Positions 8,588 through 17,868 of a stretch of 64,000 nt of DNA are shown here, in pieces. Where the stretch lies: assembly GCF_900105415.1 (NCBI RefSeq), contig NZ_FNSM01000001.1:930001-994000 (forward strand). Reading direction: 5' to 3'. The position numbers and the translations under genes were made by a program. The DNA comes from Streptomyces sp. TLI_105 (GTDB lineage: Bacteria > Actinomycetota > Actinomycetes > Streptomycetales > Streptomycetaceae). Position 1 is the first letter of the stretch; each line of letters opens with the position of its first letter. The notes under the pieces are model-generated. The model was not told the origin of the DNA and did no database searches. It was given only the letters and a program-made list of their open reading frames with translations.

Positions 8588-9352
8588 TCAACGATCAGGG
8601 GGCTCTCCTTCCGTGCTGCCGGGGCCGGCGCCGAGGTACGCCTGGCGCACCGCCGGGTCCGCGTGGACCTCGGCCGGCGTCCCTTCGGCGAGGACCCGGC
8701 CGAGGTCGAGCACCACGACGCGTGAACACAGCTCCATGACGAAGGCCACGTCGTGCTCGACGAGCAGCACCGCGCAGTTCTCCTCGTCGGCCACGTGCCG
8801 TACGACGACGGCGAGTGCGCGACGCTCCTCGGCGGTCGTCCCGGACGCGGGCTCGTCCAGGAGCAGGACCCGGGGCGGATCGGCGAGGGCGCGGGCCAGC
8901 TCGACCAGGTGGGCCTGTCCGACGGGCAGGCCGCCGGCGTACGAGCCGGCCAGCGCGTCGAGCCCGCACTCGTGGAGCACGGCGGCGGCCCGTTCCCGGT
9001 GGCGGCGCGCCGCGGGCCGTAGTCCGCCCCGCCAGTCCTGTGCCACGACGAGATTGTCCTCGACGGTCAACTGGCCGAAGAGCTGCTGGCGTTGGAAGGT
9101 GCGGCGGATGCCGTGCCGGGCCCGCCAGACGGGGGACCGGCGGGTGATGTCCGTGCCGTCGTACGCGATCGCTCCCGCGTCCGGCCGCCGCATCCCCGAC
9201 AGCACGTCGAAGAGCGTCGTCTTGCCCGCGCCGTTCGGCCCGATGAGGCCGCAGATCTCACCGGGGCCGACGGAGACGGTCACGTCGCGCAGGGCGTGGA
9301 CGCCGCCGAAGCGGACGTCGATCCCGCTCGCGCGGAGCAGCGCGCGGCTCAT
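8588..9352 (-). CDS. Branched-chain amino-acid-type ABC transporter ATP-binding protein (LivG-like)
   Basis: A 254-residue ABC ATPase of the LivG type. Walker A is GPNGAGKTTL (about 38-47), Walker B VLLLDEPASG, and the H-loop LLVEHDV. The extra region after Walker A (RTFQRQQLFGQLTVEDNLVV) is typical of LivG proteins. The signature, usually LSYGQ or LSGGQ, reads LPVGQAHLVELARAL, an unusual variant. The start overlaps the stop of the upstream fusion gene by 4 nt, so the two are co-translated. It energises import through the permease domains encoded next to it; no periplasmic-binding-protein gene lies nearby. Confidence 0.87.
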   Translation of the reverse strand: MSRALLRASGIDVRFGGVHALRDVTVSVGPGEICGLIGPNGAGKTTLFDVLSGMRRPDAGAIAYDGTDITRRSPVWRARHGIRRTFQRQQLFGQLTVEDNLVVAQDWRGGLRPAARRHRERAAAVLHECGLDALAGSYAGGLPVGQAHLVELARALADPPRVLLLDEPASGTTAEERRALAVVVRHVADEENCAVLLVEHDVAFVMELCSRVVVLDLGRVLAEGTPAEVHADPAVRQAYLGAGPGSTEGEPPDR

Positions 9353-11844
9353 CGGCGGACTCCCTTCCCCAGGTAGGCCTCGGCGAGCCGGTCCCGGTCC
9401 ACCTCGGACCGGGGCCCGGACCAGGTGATCTCGCCCTGTGCGAGGTACGCGACGGTGTCGGCGATGCCGAGCGCCTCTGCCGCCTTCTCCTCGACGAGGA
9501 CGAGCGCGGTGCCGTGGCCGCGGAGTTCGGTCAGCAGACGGAAGACCTCGTCCACGACGCGCGGCGCGAGACCGAGGGACGGTTCGTCGGCGACGAGGAC
9601 CGCCGGCGGTCGCTGGAGGAGCGGGGCGAGGGCGAGAAGCTGCTGTTCGCCGCCGGACAGGGACCCGGCGGCGACGGCGCGGCGGGCGGCGAGCGCGGGG
9701 AACCGCTCGTACACGGCGTCGCGGTCCTCGGCTCCCGTCAGATGGAGGGCCAGGTTCTCCTCGATCGAGAGCCCTGCGAAGATCCCCCGCCCCTCGGGAG
9801 CCAGCCGTACCCCACGGCGCGCCCGGGCGACCGCCACGTCACGGGTGGCGTCCTCACCCCGTACCCGTACGAGACCGCCGGCCGGTCGCAGCAGTCCCGC
9901 CGCCACCCGGCAGAGGGTGGACTTCCCGGCCCCGTTGGGCCCGAGCAGCACCAGCGCCTCACCGTCGCGCACCACGAGGTCCACGCCGTGCAGCACGGGC
10001 GCGCCGCCGTACCCGGCGCGCACGCCGGTCAGTTCGAGCGCGCTCGGGGCCTCGACGGGTCCGCCTCCCGCCGCCCGGGGCGACGGGACGGTCCTCGGTT
10101 CCGGCGCCCGGGGCGGCTCCGGGCCCCGGGGCGGTTCCGGCACCCGCGTGGTCCCCGGCCGGGTCGCCTCCGCCTGCCGCGCGGCGCGCCGGGCCGCCCG
10201 TCTGGACGGCAGCGCGGCGCAGTACCCGTCCGGGTCGTTCGCCAGCGCGAGCCCCGCCAGTCCGAAGAGGATCACCGGCAGATGCGCGGACTCCGTCACG
10301 TACGTCGACATCAGGTGCGGGACCACCGCGAAGACCAGCCCCGCCACCACCGCGAACTGGGGCCTGCGCACCCCCGCCGCGACCACGACGGCCAGCCACA
10401 CCAGGCCCGTCATCGCCGTGAAGTCCGTGGCCGTGATCCTGGTGTTGTACGAGGCGTGGAGCACCCCTCCGAAGCCCGCGAGGCCCGCCGACACCGTGAA
10501 CAGCAGGAGCTTCGTCCGTACCACCGACACCCCCGACGCGGCGGCGGCCTCCGGCGCCGAGCGGACCGCCAGCATGGCCCGGCCCCAGCGGGAGCCGCGC
10601 AGCCAGGTCAGCAGCGCGACGACCACCCCGCTGAGCAGCACGAGCGCGAGCCCCAGCGCCCGGTCGTCGCCCAGGTCCACCGGTCCGGCGACCGGCCGCG
10701 GGATCTCCCACCCCGTGTCTCCGTTGCGCAGCGGGCCGAGCTGGAAGAGCACCTGGTCCGCCAGGATGGCGAGCGCCAGAGTGGCCAGGGCCAGTGGTCT
10801 GCCCCCGAGCCGCAGTGCGGGCAGCGCGACGACCGCGCCGAGCAGGGCCGCCGCCGCCGTGCCGACCGCCGCCGCCGCGAAGAAGGGCCAGCCGTGGCTC
10901 ATCAGCAGCCCGGCGACCAGGGCGGCGCTGGTCACGAACGTCGCCTGGGCCAGCGACACCATCGCGCCGAGACCGGTGACCACCGTGAACGACATGAACA
11001 CGAGCCCGATCGCGAGCCCCTGGGCCAGGATCCCGCTCCAGAAGGGCGTGGTGACGGTGTAGAACGCCGTGCCGAGGAGCACGCCGGCCACCACCCACGC
11101 GCCCCAGCGGCGGCCCCACCCCTTCCCGGCGAGGTAGTCGATCGGCGGCGGGTCGGCCGCCGCCGTGCCCGCCGCGCGGCGCCGCCGCCCCAGGACGACG
11201 AGACCGGCGAAGAGGATGAGGAACGGTACGGCGGTCCGGAAGCCGGTGATGGCGTCGGCGAACGACGCGTATCCCGCCACCAGGTTCTGCAGCACCCCGA
11301 GCCCGAGGCCACCGGCGAAGGCGAGCGGAACCGACGCGAAGCGCCCGAGGACCGCCGCGGTGGCCGAGACGAACAGGAACAGCGTGTAGTCGTGCGCGGA
11401 GAGCCCGAGGAGCGGGGTCGCGAGGACTCCGGCGAGGCCGGCGAGGCCGGACGACAGCATCCACGCGATCGAGGACAGCCGGTCCGCGCTGATGCCCCAC
11501 AGCTCGGTCAGCGCGCGGTTGTCGACCGCCGCCCGCAGCCGCAGGCCGAGCCGGGTGCGCCGCATCAGGACCCACAGGCCGGCCGCCGCGAGGGCGGTGG
11601 CGATCCACGTGATCAGCTGGTCGGAGTCGATGCCCACGCCGTCGAGGGGCTGCCAGGACACGGCGGGGCTCGGCCCGACGCCCGGCAGCCCGAACTGGTT
11701 CTCGGCGGGCTGGACCGGGGCGCCCGCCCGCTCCAGGAGTTCGACCGCCCACAGGCCGGCCGCGGGCAGCGCGACCAGCAGGCCGATCGTGGCCACGATC
11801 TGCGCCGTCTCGCCGACCCCGGCCAGCCCGTCGGGTGACCGCAT
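9349..11844 (-). CDS. Fused LivH(truncated)-LivM-LivF ABC importer protein
   Basis: An 831-residue fusion. Residues 1 to about 190 match only the C-terminal half of a LivH permease (from a segment like TAQIVATIGLLVAL to VPFLILFAGLVVL). About 200-500 is a LivM permease with FMSFTVVTGLGAMVSLAQA and LALATLALAILADQV. After a Pro/Arg-rich linker, about 600-831 is a LivF ATPase: Walker A GPNGAGKSTL, signature LSGGEQQLLALA, Walker B VLVADEPSLGLAP. The ATG at 11844 (MRSPDG) is the only good start; the frame stays open far upstream but without homology. The front half of LivH, about 90-100 residues with the first helices, is missing. The gene is coupled to LivG downstream. It is probably a decayed or rearranged importer. 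Confidence 0.82.
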   Translation of the reverse strand: MRSPDGLAGVGETAQIVATIGLLVALPAAGLWAVELLERAGAPVQPAENQFGLPGVGPSPAVSWQPLDGVGIDSDQLITWIATALAAAGLWVLMRRTRLGLRLRAAVDNRALTELWGISADRLSSIAWMLSSGLAGLAGVLATPLLGLSAHDYTLFLFVSATAAVLGRFASVPLAFAGGLGLGVLQNLVAGYASFADAITGFRTAVPFLILFAGLVVLGRRRRAAGTAAADPPPIDYLAGKGWGRRWGAWVVAGVLLGTAFYTVTTPFWSGILAQGLAIGLVFMSFTVVTGLGAMVSLAQATFVTSAALVAGLLMSHGWPFFAAAAVGTAAAALLGAVVALPALRLGGRPLALATLALAILADQVLFQLGPLRNGDTGWEIPRPVAGPVDLGDDRALGLALVLLSGVVVALLTWLRGSRWGRAMLAVRSAPEAAAASGVSVVRTKLLLFTVSAGLAGFGGVLHASYNTRITATDFTAMTGLVWLAVVVAAGVRRPQFAVVAGLVFAVVPHLMSTYVTESAHLPVILFGLAGLALANDPDGYCAALPSRRAARRAARQAEATRPGTTRVPEPPRGPEPPRAPEPRTVPSPRAAGGGPVEAPSALELTGVRAGYGGAPVLHGVDLVVRDGEALVLLGPNGAGKSTLCRVAAGLLRPAGGLVRVRGEDATRDVAVARARRGVRLAPEGRGIFAGLSIEENLALHLTGAEDRDAVYERFPALAARRAVAAGSLSGGEQQLLALAPLLQRPPAVLVADEPSLGLAPRVVDEVFRLLTELRGHGTALVLVEEKAAEALGIADTVAYLAQGEITWSGPRSEVDRDRLAEAYLGKGVRR

Positions 11845-11856
11845 TCTGTGACCGGA

Positions 11857-11903
11857 CTGATGAACCGTCAATAACTGATACACCGTCACTTGACGAAGCG
11901 TCA
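11857..11903 (-). promoter_or_regulatory. Cluster of CGTCA-type repeats upstream of the Liv fusion
   Basis: Written on the plus strand, CTGATGAACCGTCA (11857-11870) is repeated as CTGATACACCGTCA (11875-11888), with 12 of 14 bases identical and an 18-bp period. It is followed by the perfect interrupted palindrome TGACG-AAG-CGTCA (11891-11903). All three share CGTCA. The cluster ends only 13 bp before the truncated LivH start. It looks like a regulator-binding array; the regulator is not recognisable in this window. Confidence 0.55.
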
Positions 11904-12102
11904 GGATGCTCGGAGCGGGACTTCCGCTCGCGCCGGTGACTCGCTGGTGACACGCCCGTGCGGAACGTCGGCCGCCGCCCCACCCTCTCCGTGAGTGCCG
12001 GGCGGCGGGCTCAGGCGAAGGGGCGCCCCTCGGCGCCGCGCCGCAAGGCCGCCTGAAGGCGGTCCCGGGAAGCCTCCCGGCCCCGTTCGCGTTGAACCCT
12101 CC

Positions 12103-13155
12103 GTGAGCACTTTCCCCGACGGCATCCGCTTCTCCGTCCTCGACCGCTCCCGCACTCGGGAGGGTGAGGACGCCGCCCAGGCGCTGCGCGCCACCGTGCG
12201 CCTCGCCCAGGAGGTGGAGGCCCTCGGCTACCACCGCTTCTGGGTGTCGGAGCACCACGGCGTGCCCGGGGTCGCCGGTTCGGCGCCCACGGTCCTCGCC
12301 GCCGCCGTCGCCGCCGCGACCTCCTCGGTCCGGGTCGGTACGGGAGGGGTGATGCTGCCGAACCACCGGCCGCTCGTCGTGGCCGAGCAGTTCGGCGTGC
12401 TCGAGTCCCTCTTCCCCGGGCGGATCGACATGGGGATCGGCCGCTCGGTGGGTTTCACGGACGGCATCCGCCGGGCCCTCGGCCGGGACAAGGACGACGC
12501 CGACCGCTTCGGGGAGCAGCTCGCCGAGCTCCTCGGCTGGTTCACCGGCGAGCAGACGGCCCACCCTCAGGTGCACGCCCGGCCCGCCGAGGGCCTGCGG
12601 GTGCCGCCCTTCGTCCTCGCGACCGGGGAGGGCGCCGGGATCGCCGCGGCGGCCGGTCTGCCGCTGGTCATCGGCGACCTGCGCGGCCGCGAGCGGCTGC
12701 TGACGGCCGTCGAGACGTACCGCGCCGCCTTCCGCCCGTCCCCGTGGGCGGCCGAGCCGTACGTGGTCGTCGCCGGGACGGTCGCGGTGGCCGCCACCGA
12801 GACGGAGGCACGGCGGCTGCTGGTCCCGGAGGCCTGGTCCCTCGCGCATTCCCGCACCCTCGGCGTCTTCCCGCCGCTCGCCGCGCCCGAGCGGATCGAG
12901 GGGCTGCCGATGACCGAGAAGCAGCGCGGTTTCTACGAGGCGGGGCTCGACGGGCACGTGCACGGCACGGAGGAGCAGGTGGCGGAGGCGCTGGAGCGGG
13001 CGGTGAAGGAGACCGGGGCGCAGGAGGTCATGGTCACCACGAGCACGTACGACCGGGCGGCGCTGAGCGAGTCGTACCGCCGTCTCGCCCATGCCGTCGG
13101 CCTGACCCCACGGGCGGCTGACCCCACGGGCCGGCTGACCCCGTGGACCGCCTGA
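12103..13155 (+). CDS. Luciferase-like (LLM class) flavin-dependent monooxygenase
   Basis: A 350-residue LLM-class oxidoreductase (bacterial luciferase-like TIM barrel) that uses reduced FMN and oxygen. Diagnostic stretches are GYHRFWVSEHH early, SVRVGTGGVMLPNHRPLVVAEQ in the middle and RIDMGIGRSVGF after it, matching the MsnO8-type subgroup. The GTG at 12103 (VSTFPDGIRFSVLD) is preferred over the upstream start at 11995, because the extra 36 residues are low-complexity Arg/Pro/Gly. It is transcribed away from the Liv fusion. Substrate unknown. Confidence 0.87.
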   Translation: MSTFPDGIRFSVLDRSRTREGEDAAQALRATVRLAQEVEALGYHRFWVSEHHGVPGVAGSAPTVLAAAVAAATSSVRVGTGGVMLPNHRPLVVAEQFGVLESLFPGRIDMGIGRSVGFTDGIRRALGRDKDDADRFGEQLAELLGWFTGEQTAHPQVHARPAEGLRVPPFVLATGEGAGIAAAAGLPLVIGDLRGRERLLTAVETYRAAFRPSPWAAEPYVVVAGTVAVAATETEARRLLVPEAWSLAHSRTLGVFPPLAAPERIEGLPMTEKQRGFYEAGLDGHVHGTEEQVAEALERAVKETGAQEVMVTTSTYDRAALSESYRRLAHAVGLTPRAADPTGRLTPWTA

Positions 13156-13260
13156 CGGGGCCGGAGGGTCGCCCTCGGCATCCGCCCGCGACCGCCGGGG
13201 CCGTCGATTCCTCAGGGGAGCCACCAGGGCAAACGTGGACCATTCGATAAAGTCACCCCC

Positions 13261-15618
13261 ATGCACGACACCCCCCATGATCCCTACGTCCGCGTCCGAG
13301 GCGCCCGCGAGCACAACCTCGCCGGGGTCGACGTCGACATCCCGCGCGACGCGCTCGTCGTGTTCACCGGGGTCTCCGGCTCCGGCAAGTCGTCGCTGGC
13401 CTTCGGGACGATCTACGCCGAGGCGCAGCGCCGCTACTTCGAGTCGGTGGCCCCGTACGCGCGGCGACTGATCCACCAGGTGGGGGCGCCCGCGGTGGGT
13501 GAGATCACCGGGCTGCCGCCGGCGGTCTCCCTGGAGCAGCGCCGCTCCTCGCCGAACGCCCGGTCCTCCGTCGGTACGGTGACCACCCTCTCCAACTCCC
13601 TGCGGATGCTGTTCTCCCGGGCAGGCCGCTATCCGGAGGGGGCCGAGCGGCTCGACTCCGACGCCTTCTCCCCCAACACGGCGGCGGGCGCGTGCCCTTC
13701 GTGCCACGGCCTCGGGCTCGTCCACGACACCAGCGAGGAACTCCTCGTCCCCGACCCCGGCCTGTCGATCCGCCAGGGGGCGATCGCCGCCTGGCCGGGC
13801 GCCTGGCAGGGGAAGAACCTGCGGGACGTGCTCGACACCCTCGGCCACGACGTCGACCGGCCGTGGCGGGAGCTCGACGCGAAGGACCGCGAGTGGATCC
13901 TCTTCACGGACGAGCAGCCGGTCGTCACCGTGCACCCGGTGCGGGAGGCGGATCGCATCCAACGCCCGTACCAGGGCACGTACATGAGCGCGCGCCGCTA
14001 TGTCCTGCGCACCTTCTCCGACTCGAAGAGCCCGTCCCTGCGCGCGAAGGCGGAGCGGTTCCTCACCAGCGCGCCCTGCCCGGTGTGCGGCGGCGGCAGG
14101 CTGCGGCCCGAGGCGCTCGCGGTCACCTTCGCCGGCCGGAACGTCGCCGAGCTCGCCGCGCTGCCCCTCACGGCCCTGTCCGGCCTCCTGTCGACGGCGG
14201 CGACGGAGGACGCCTCGGAGACCGCGCGCGTCCTCACCGAGGACCTCGTCGCCCGGATCGGCACGGTCACCGAACTCGGCCTCGGCTACCTCAGCCTGGA
14301 CCGCGCCACGCCCACCCTGTCCAACGGCGAGCTCCAGCGGCTGCGGCTCGCCACGCAGCTGCGCTCGGGCCTCTTCGGCGTGGTGTACGTCCTCGACGAG
14401 CCCTCCGCCGGGCTGCACCCGGCCGACACCGAGGCCCTGCTCGTGGTCCTCGACCGGCTCAAGGCCGCCGGGAACTCGGTCTTCGTCGTCGAGCACCACC
14501 TCGACGTCGTACGCCACGCCGACTGGCTCGTGGACGTCGGCCCGCGCGCCGGAGTGCACGGCGGGCGGGTGCTGCACAGCGGTCCGCCGGAGGAACTGGC
14601 CGGCGTCGAGGCGTCCGCGACGCGGCGGTTCCTCTTCGACCAGGCTCCCGCGCCCGCGCGGACGGTGCGGGAACCGGCGGGCTGGCTGCGCCCGGGGCCG
14701 GTCACCCGGCACAACCTGCGGGCGGTGGACGCCGCCTTCCCGGTCGGCGTCCTCACCGCGGTCACCGGCGTCTCGGGCTCCGGGAAGTCCACCCTCGTCG
14801 ACGCGCTGACCGAGGAAGTGGAGGGCGTGGACCGTCTGGTGACGGTGGACCAGCGCCCGATCGGGCGGACCCCGCGCTCCAACCTCGCCACGTACACCGG
14901 GCTGTTCGACGTCGTGCGCAAGCTCTTCACGGAGACCGAGGAGGCGAAGGCACGCGGGTACAAGGCGGGCCGCTTCTCCTTCAACGTGCCCGGCGGCCGC
15001 TGCGAGACCTGCCAGGGCGAGGGTTTCGTCTCGGTGGAGCTCCTCTTCCTGCCCAGTACGTACGCGCCCTGCCCCGACTGCCACGGCGCCCGCTACAACC
15101 CCGAGACCCTCCAGGTGCGGCTGCGCGGCCTCACCGTCGCGGAGGTCCTCGACCTGACCGTCGAGTCCGCCGCCGCCTTCTTCGACGACGTCCCCGCCGC
15201 CGCCCGCAGCCTGCGGACCCTCCTCGACGTGGGCCTCGGCTACCTGCGGCTCGGGCAGCCGGCCACCGAGCTCTCCGGCGGCGAGGCGCAGCGCATCAAG
15301 CTCGCCTCCGAGCTCCAGCGGCCGCACCGCTCCCCCACCCTGTACGTGCTCGACGAGCCGACGACCGGTCTGCACCCGGCGGACGTCGAGGTCCTGATGC
15401 GCCAGCTGCACGGCCTCGTGGACGCCGGGCACTCGGTGATCGTCGTCGAGCACGACATGGACGTCGTCGCCACCGCCGACTGGGTCGTCGACCTCGGCCC
15501 GGGCGGCGGCGACCAGGGCGGCCGGATCGTGGCGGCGGGCCCCCCGGCCCGGGTGGCGCGGGCGGCGGACAGCCGCACCGCGCCGTACCTGGCCCGGGCC
15601 CTCTCCGGACGGCCCTGA
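13261..15618 (+). CDS. UvrA-like ABC protein (UvrA2/DrrC type)
   Basis: A 785-residue member of the UvrA family, shorter than the roughly 950-1000 residues of canonical UvrA. Two ABC modules are present: Walker [14 protein letters not shown] near 36-48 and [14 protein letters not shown] near 500. The signatures are [12 protein letters not shown] (first, with N for G) and [15 protein letters not shown] (second). Zinc-finger cysteines are in CPSCHGLG and CETCQGEG...[10 protein letters not shown]. Short UvrA paralogues of this type lack part of the UvrB/DNA-contact region and are often tied to resistance to DNA-binding drugs (DrrC). Single gene; ATG with a poor ribosome binding site. Confidence 0.88.
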   Translation: MHDTPHDPYVRVRGAREHNLAGVDVDIPRDALVVFTGVSGSGKSSLAFGTIYAEAQRRYFESVAPYARRLIHQVGAPAVGEITGLPPAVSLEQRRSSPNARSSVGTVTTLSNSLRMLFSRAGRYPEGAERLDSDAFSPNTAAGACPSCHGLGLVHDTSEELLVPDPGLSIRQGAIAAWPGAWQGKNLRDVLDTLGHDVDRPWRELDAKDREWILFTDEQPVVTVHPVREADRIQRPYQGTYMSARRYVLRTFSDSKSPSLRAKAERFLTSAPCPVCGGGRLRPEALAVTFAGRNVAELAALPLTALSGLLSTAATEDASETARVLTEDLVARIGTVTELGLGYLSLDRATPTLSNGELQRLRLATQLRSGLFGVVYVLDEPSAGLHPADTEALLVVLDRLKAAGNSVFVVEHHLDVVRHADWLVDVGPRAGVHGGRVLHSGPPEELAGVEASATRRFLFDQAPAPARTVREPAGWLRPGPVTRHNLRAVDAAFPVGVLTAVTGVSGSGKSTLVDALTEEVEGVDRLVTVDQRPIGRTPRSNLATYTGLFDVVRKLFTETEEAKARGYKAGRFSFNVPGGRCETCQGEGFVSVELLFLPSTYAPCPDCHGARYNPETLQVRLRGLTVAEVLDLTVESAAAFFDDVPAAARSLRTLLDVGLGYLRLGQPATELSGGEAQRIKLASELQRPHRSPTLYVLDEPTTGLHPADVEVLMRQLHGLVDAGHSVIVVEHDMDVVATADWVVDLGPGGGDQGGRIVAAGPPARVARAADSRTAPYLARALSGRP

Positions 15619-15704
15619 GGAGTCCCCCCGCGCGGACCGGGCCCGTGGACGTCGCCTGTCGGCCCCCGTGGAACAGGGGCTGTCCCGAGGAAAGGCGACA
15701 CACG

Positions 15705-16143
15705 ATGACGAACGGCGAGTACGACGCCCGGGTGCTCGACGCCCCGGGGGGGCGGGTCGCTGCGCGGCCCTGCCTGCGTCCCAGGGCCGCGTTCCGGCCG
15801 CGTACCCGCGAACCCGGCACCCCCCCTCGGGATCCGCGCGGGCGGCAGGCTGGTGGCCAGGGCGGGCGAGCGCAGCGTGACGGGGGCACCCCCGGCCTTC
15901 GGCCGGGGGAGGCTCCGGCCCCCGGGCCGGACCGAGATCAGCGTCGTCCGTACGGAACCCGAGGCGCGCGGGCGGGGGCACGCCGCCCACCTCCTGGGCT
16001 TGCTCGTCGCCCGCGTCCTGGACCGGCACGAGCGCCCCTTCCTGCGCGTGGCCGAGGAGGACACCGCGGCGATGGCGCTCTACGAGCGGCTCGGCTTCAC
16101 CAGCCGGAAGCACGTGACCTTCCGTGGCTTCCGCACCCCGTGA
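15705..16143 (+). pseudogene. GNAT family N-acetyltransferase, disrupted
   Basis: A good ribosome binding site (GAGGAAAGG) precedes the ATG at 15705, and the first codons (MTNGEYDARVLDAP) fit a Streptomyces GNAT family. At a run of seven G (15746-15752) the homology moves to the next frame (GSLRGPA). Most of the middle is then missing: only VPANPAPPLGIRAGGRLVA remains before the acetyl-CoA domain. Downstream the acetyltransferase C-terminus is intact (EPEARGRGHAAHLLGLL; MALYERLGFTSRKHVTF). A palindromic element interrupts the conserved stretch between AGERS and PPGRTEIS. The remaining 96-codon frame from the GTG at 15853 is unlikely to be functional. Confidence 0.65.
15889..15909. repeat. Palindromic GC-rich element inside the GNAT relic
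   Basis: CCCCCGGCC-TTC-GGCCGGGGG forms a perfect 9-bp stem with a 3-nt loop. It adds about a dozen codons at a place where related proteins run straight from GERL to RPPGWTE. The sequence resembles short palindromes often scattered between Streptomyces genes, so it may be a dispersed repeat copy. Its genome copy number cannot be judged here. Confidence 0.5.
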
Positions 16144-16204
16144 CGACGCCGGGCCGCACGCGGCCGCGCATCCGCGGCGGTGTGTCCGTCCGGGCGCGCG
16201 GGAT

Positions 16205-17656
16205 TCAGCGGCGGGCGGCGCGGCGGCCCGCCACCACGTCGGCGACGGCCGCGGCGAGCGCGGCCCCGACGAAGGCGATCGAGACGAGGAGGCCGTGGTC
16301 GTAGGCGGTGGCCCAGCCGTCCTGGGCGACCTGGTCGAAGAAGACCGAACCGACCGCGGCGATGCCGACCGCCGAGCCGACCCGCTGGCCGGTCTGCAGG
16401 GCGCCTCCGGCGCTGCCCGCGCGGCGCACCGGCACCTCGGAGAGGGTGAGGGTCTGGTTCGGGGAGATCACCAGGCCGCTGCCGAGCCCCGTGAGGAGCA
16501 GCGGGGCGAGCATCGCCCAGCCCGCGCCCCGGCCGGGCACCTGGTGCACCGCGAACGCCGTCCCGGCGAGGCCGATCGCCACCATCGCCAGGCCGAGGAC
16601 CACGAGAGGCCGGCCGAAGCGGTCCACGAGCCGGCCGCCGATCCCGGCCGCGATCGCCGAGCCCAGGGCGAAGGGGGTGATGGCGAGTCCGGCCTGGAGC
16701 GCGGTGTAGTGCAGTCCGTTCTGCAGGTAGAGCGTGCTGACGAAGAAGATCGAGGTGAAGCCCGCGAAGTAGAGCAGGATCAGCAGCGAGCCGAGCCAGT
16801 AGGACCGGACGCGGAAGAGTTCCAGGTCGATGAGGGGCTCGGCGCCCGCCCGCGCGCAGTGGCGCTCCCATCCCACGAAGGCCGCGAGCAGTGCGGCCGC
16901 GACGAGGACGAGCAGGTACTTCTCGTTCCCGGGCCACTGCCGGGACTGGACGAAGGGCAGCAGCAGGGCGAGGACGGCGGCGCCGAGGAGCACCACGCCG
17001 ACCGGGTCGAGGCGGCCGAGCCGCACCGGCTTGGCGTCCGGCGTGTCGGGCAACAGCCGTCGGGCGAGGAACAGGCACACGATCCCGATCGGGAGGTTGA
17101 CGTAGAAGACCCAGCGCCAGCCCTCCTCGGCTCCCGCCACCTGGATCAGCAGCCCGCCGAGGAGGGGGCCGACGGCGGTGGAGATGCCGACGACGGTGCC
17201 GAACATCCCGAAGGCCCTGCCGCGCTCGGCCCCCCGGAACATCTGCTGGATGAGCGCGGAGATCTGCGGTGAGACGAGGGCTCCGGCCATTCCCTGCACC
17301 AGCCGCGAGATCACCAGCCAGAGGCTCGACTGCGCCGCTCCGCAGGAGGCCGAGGCGAGCGTGAAGAGCGCGAGGCCGACGATGAAGACGCTGCGCCGGC
17401 CGCGCGCGTCGCCGAGGCGTCCGGCCGGGATGAGGAAGAGGCCGAAGGCGAGCGCGTACCCGGAGAGCACCCACTGGAGGTCCGACTCGGGGGTGTCGAG
17501 CCCGGAGCGGATGGAGGGCAGCGCGACGTTCACGATCGACACGTCGAGGAGGGTCATGAAGCCCGCCACGAGGCAGACGCCGAGCGCCTTCCACCGGTTC
17601 GGGCCCGGTTCCTCCTGCTGCCGGTGCAGGGCCTGCGCCGACTCTTGCCGGGTCAC
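16205..17656 (-). CDS. MFS transporter, DHA2 (EmrB/QacA) family drug efflux
   Basis: A 483-residue membrane protein with about 14 hydrophobic segments. TM1 carries the DHA2 motif LDVSIVNVALPSI, motif A follows as GRLGDARGRRSVF, and motif C as GTVVGISTAVGPLLGGLL. This indicates a proton-driven exporter of drugs or secondary metabolites in the cytoplasmic membrane. The GTG start is 4 nt after the strong site GAGGAGG. No regulator gene is adjacent. It may have been paired with the UvrA-like gene for drug tolerance, but they are on opposite strands. Confidence 0.9.
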   Translation of the reverse strand: MTRQESAQALHRQQEEPGPNRWKALGVCLVAGFMTLLDVSIVNVALPSIRSGLDTPESDLQWVLSGYALAFGLFLIPAGRLGDARGRRSVFIVGLALFTLASASCGAAQSSLWLVISRLVQGMAGALVSPQISALIQQMFRGAERGRAFGMFGTVVGISTAVGPLLGGLLIQVAGAEEGWRWVFYVNLPIGIVCLFLARRLLPDTPDAKPVRLGRLDPVGVVLLGAAVLALLLPFVQSRQWPGNEKYLLVLVAAALLAAFVGWERHCARAGAEPLIDLELFRVRSYWLGSLLILLYFAGFTSIFFVSTLYLQNGLHYTALQAGLAITPFALGSAIAAGIGGRLVDRFGRPLVVLGLAMVAIGLAGTAFAVHQVPGRGAGWAMLAPLLLTGLGSGLVISPNQTLTLSEVPVRRAGSAGGALQTGQRVGSAVGIAAVGSVFFDQVAQDGWATAYDHGLLVSIAFVGAALAAAVADVVAGRRAARR

Positions 17657-17810
17657 GTGTCCTCCTCGTTCCCTCGGGTACGGCCCGGTGGACGGCGCGC
17701 GGCACGGACCGTGCGCGCCTCCCGGCCTGCGAAGACCCGGGTACCCGACGTACGCGTTCCCGATTCCTCCTTTTCCTCTAGATCATCCGTTGATGTCGGC
17801 AAATGGTCCG

Positions 17811-17855
17811 CTTTCCCGCCCCGGGACACCCGTGGGGGCACCCGGGGCGGGAAAG
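17811..17855 (-). terminator. Terminator hairpin of the melC operon
   Basis: A perfect 15-bp inverted repeat (CTTTCCCGCCCCGGG / CCCGGGGCGGGAAAG) with a 15-nt loop lies 14 bp beyond the tyrosinase stop. On the minus strand it would end melC transcription before the MFS gene. Confidence 0.75.
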
Positions 17856-17868
17856 GGTCCTGAGCCCG

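Noticed and set aside
9349..16113. An open minus-strand frame of over 2200 codons
   Set aside because: Only the part up to 11844 has protein homology; beyond it the frame lies antisense to the monooxygenase and UvrA-like genes and reflects high GC.
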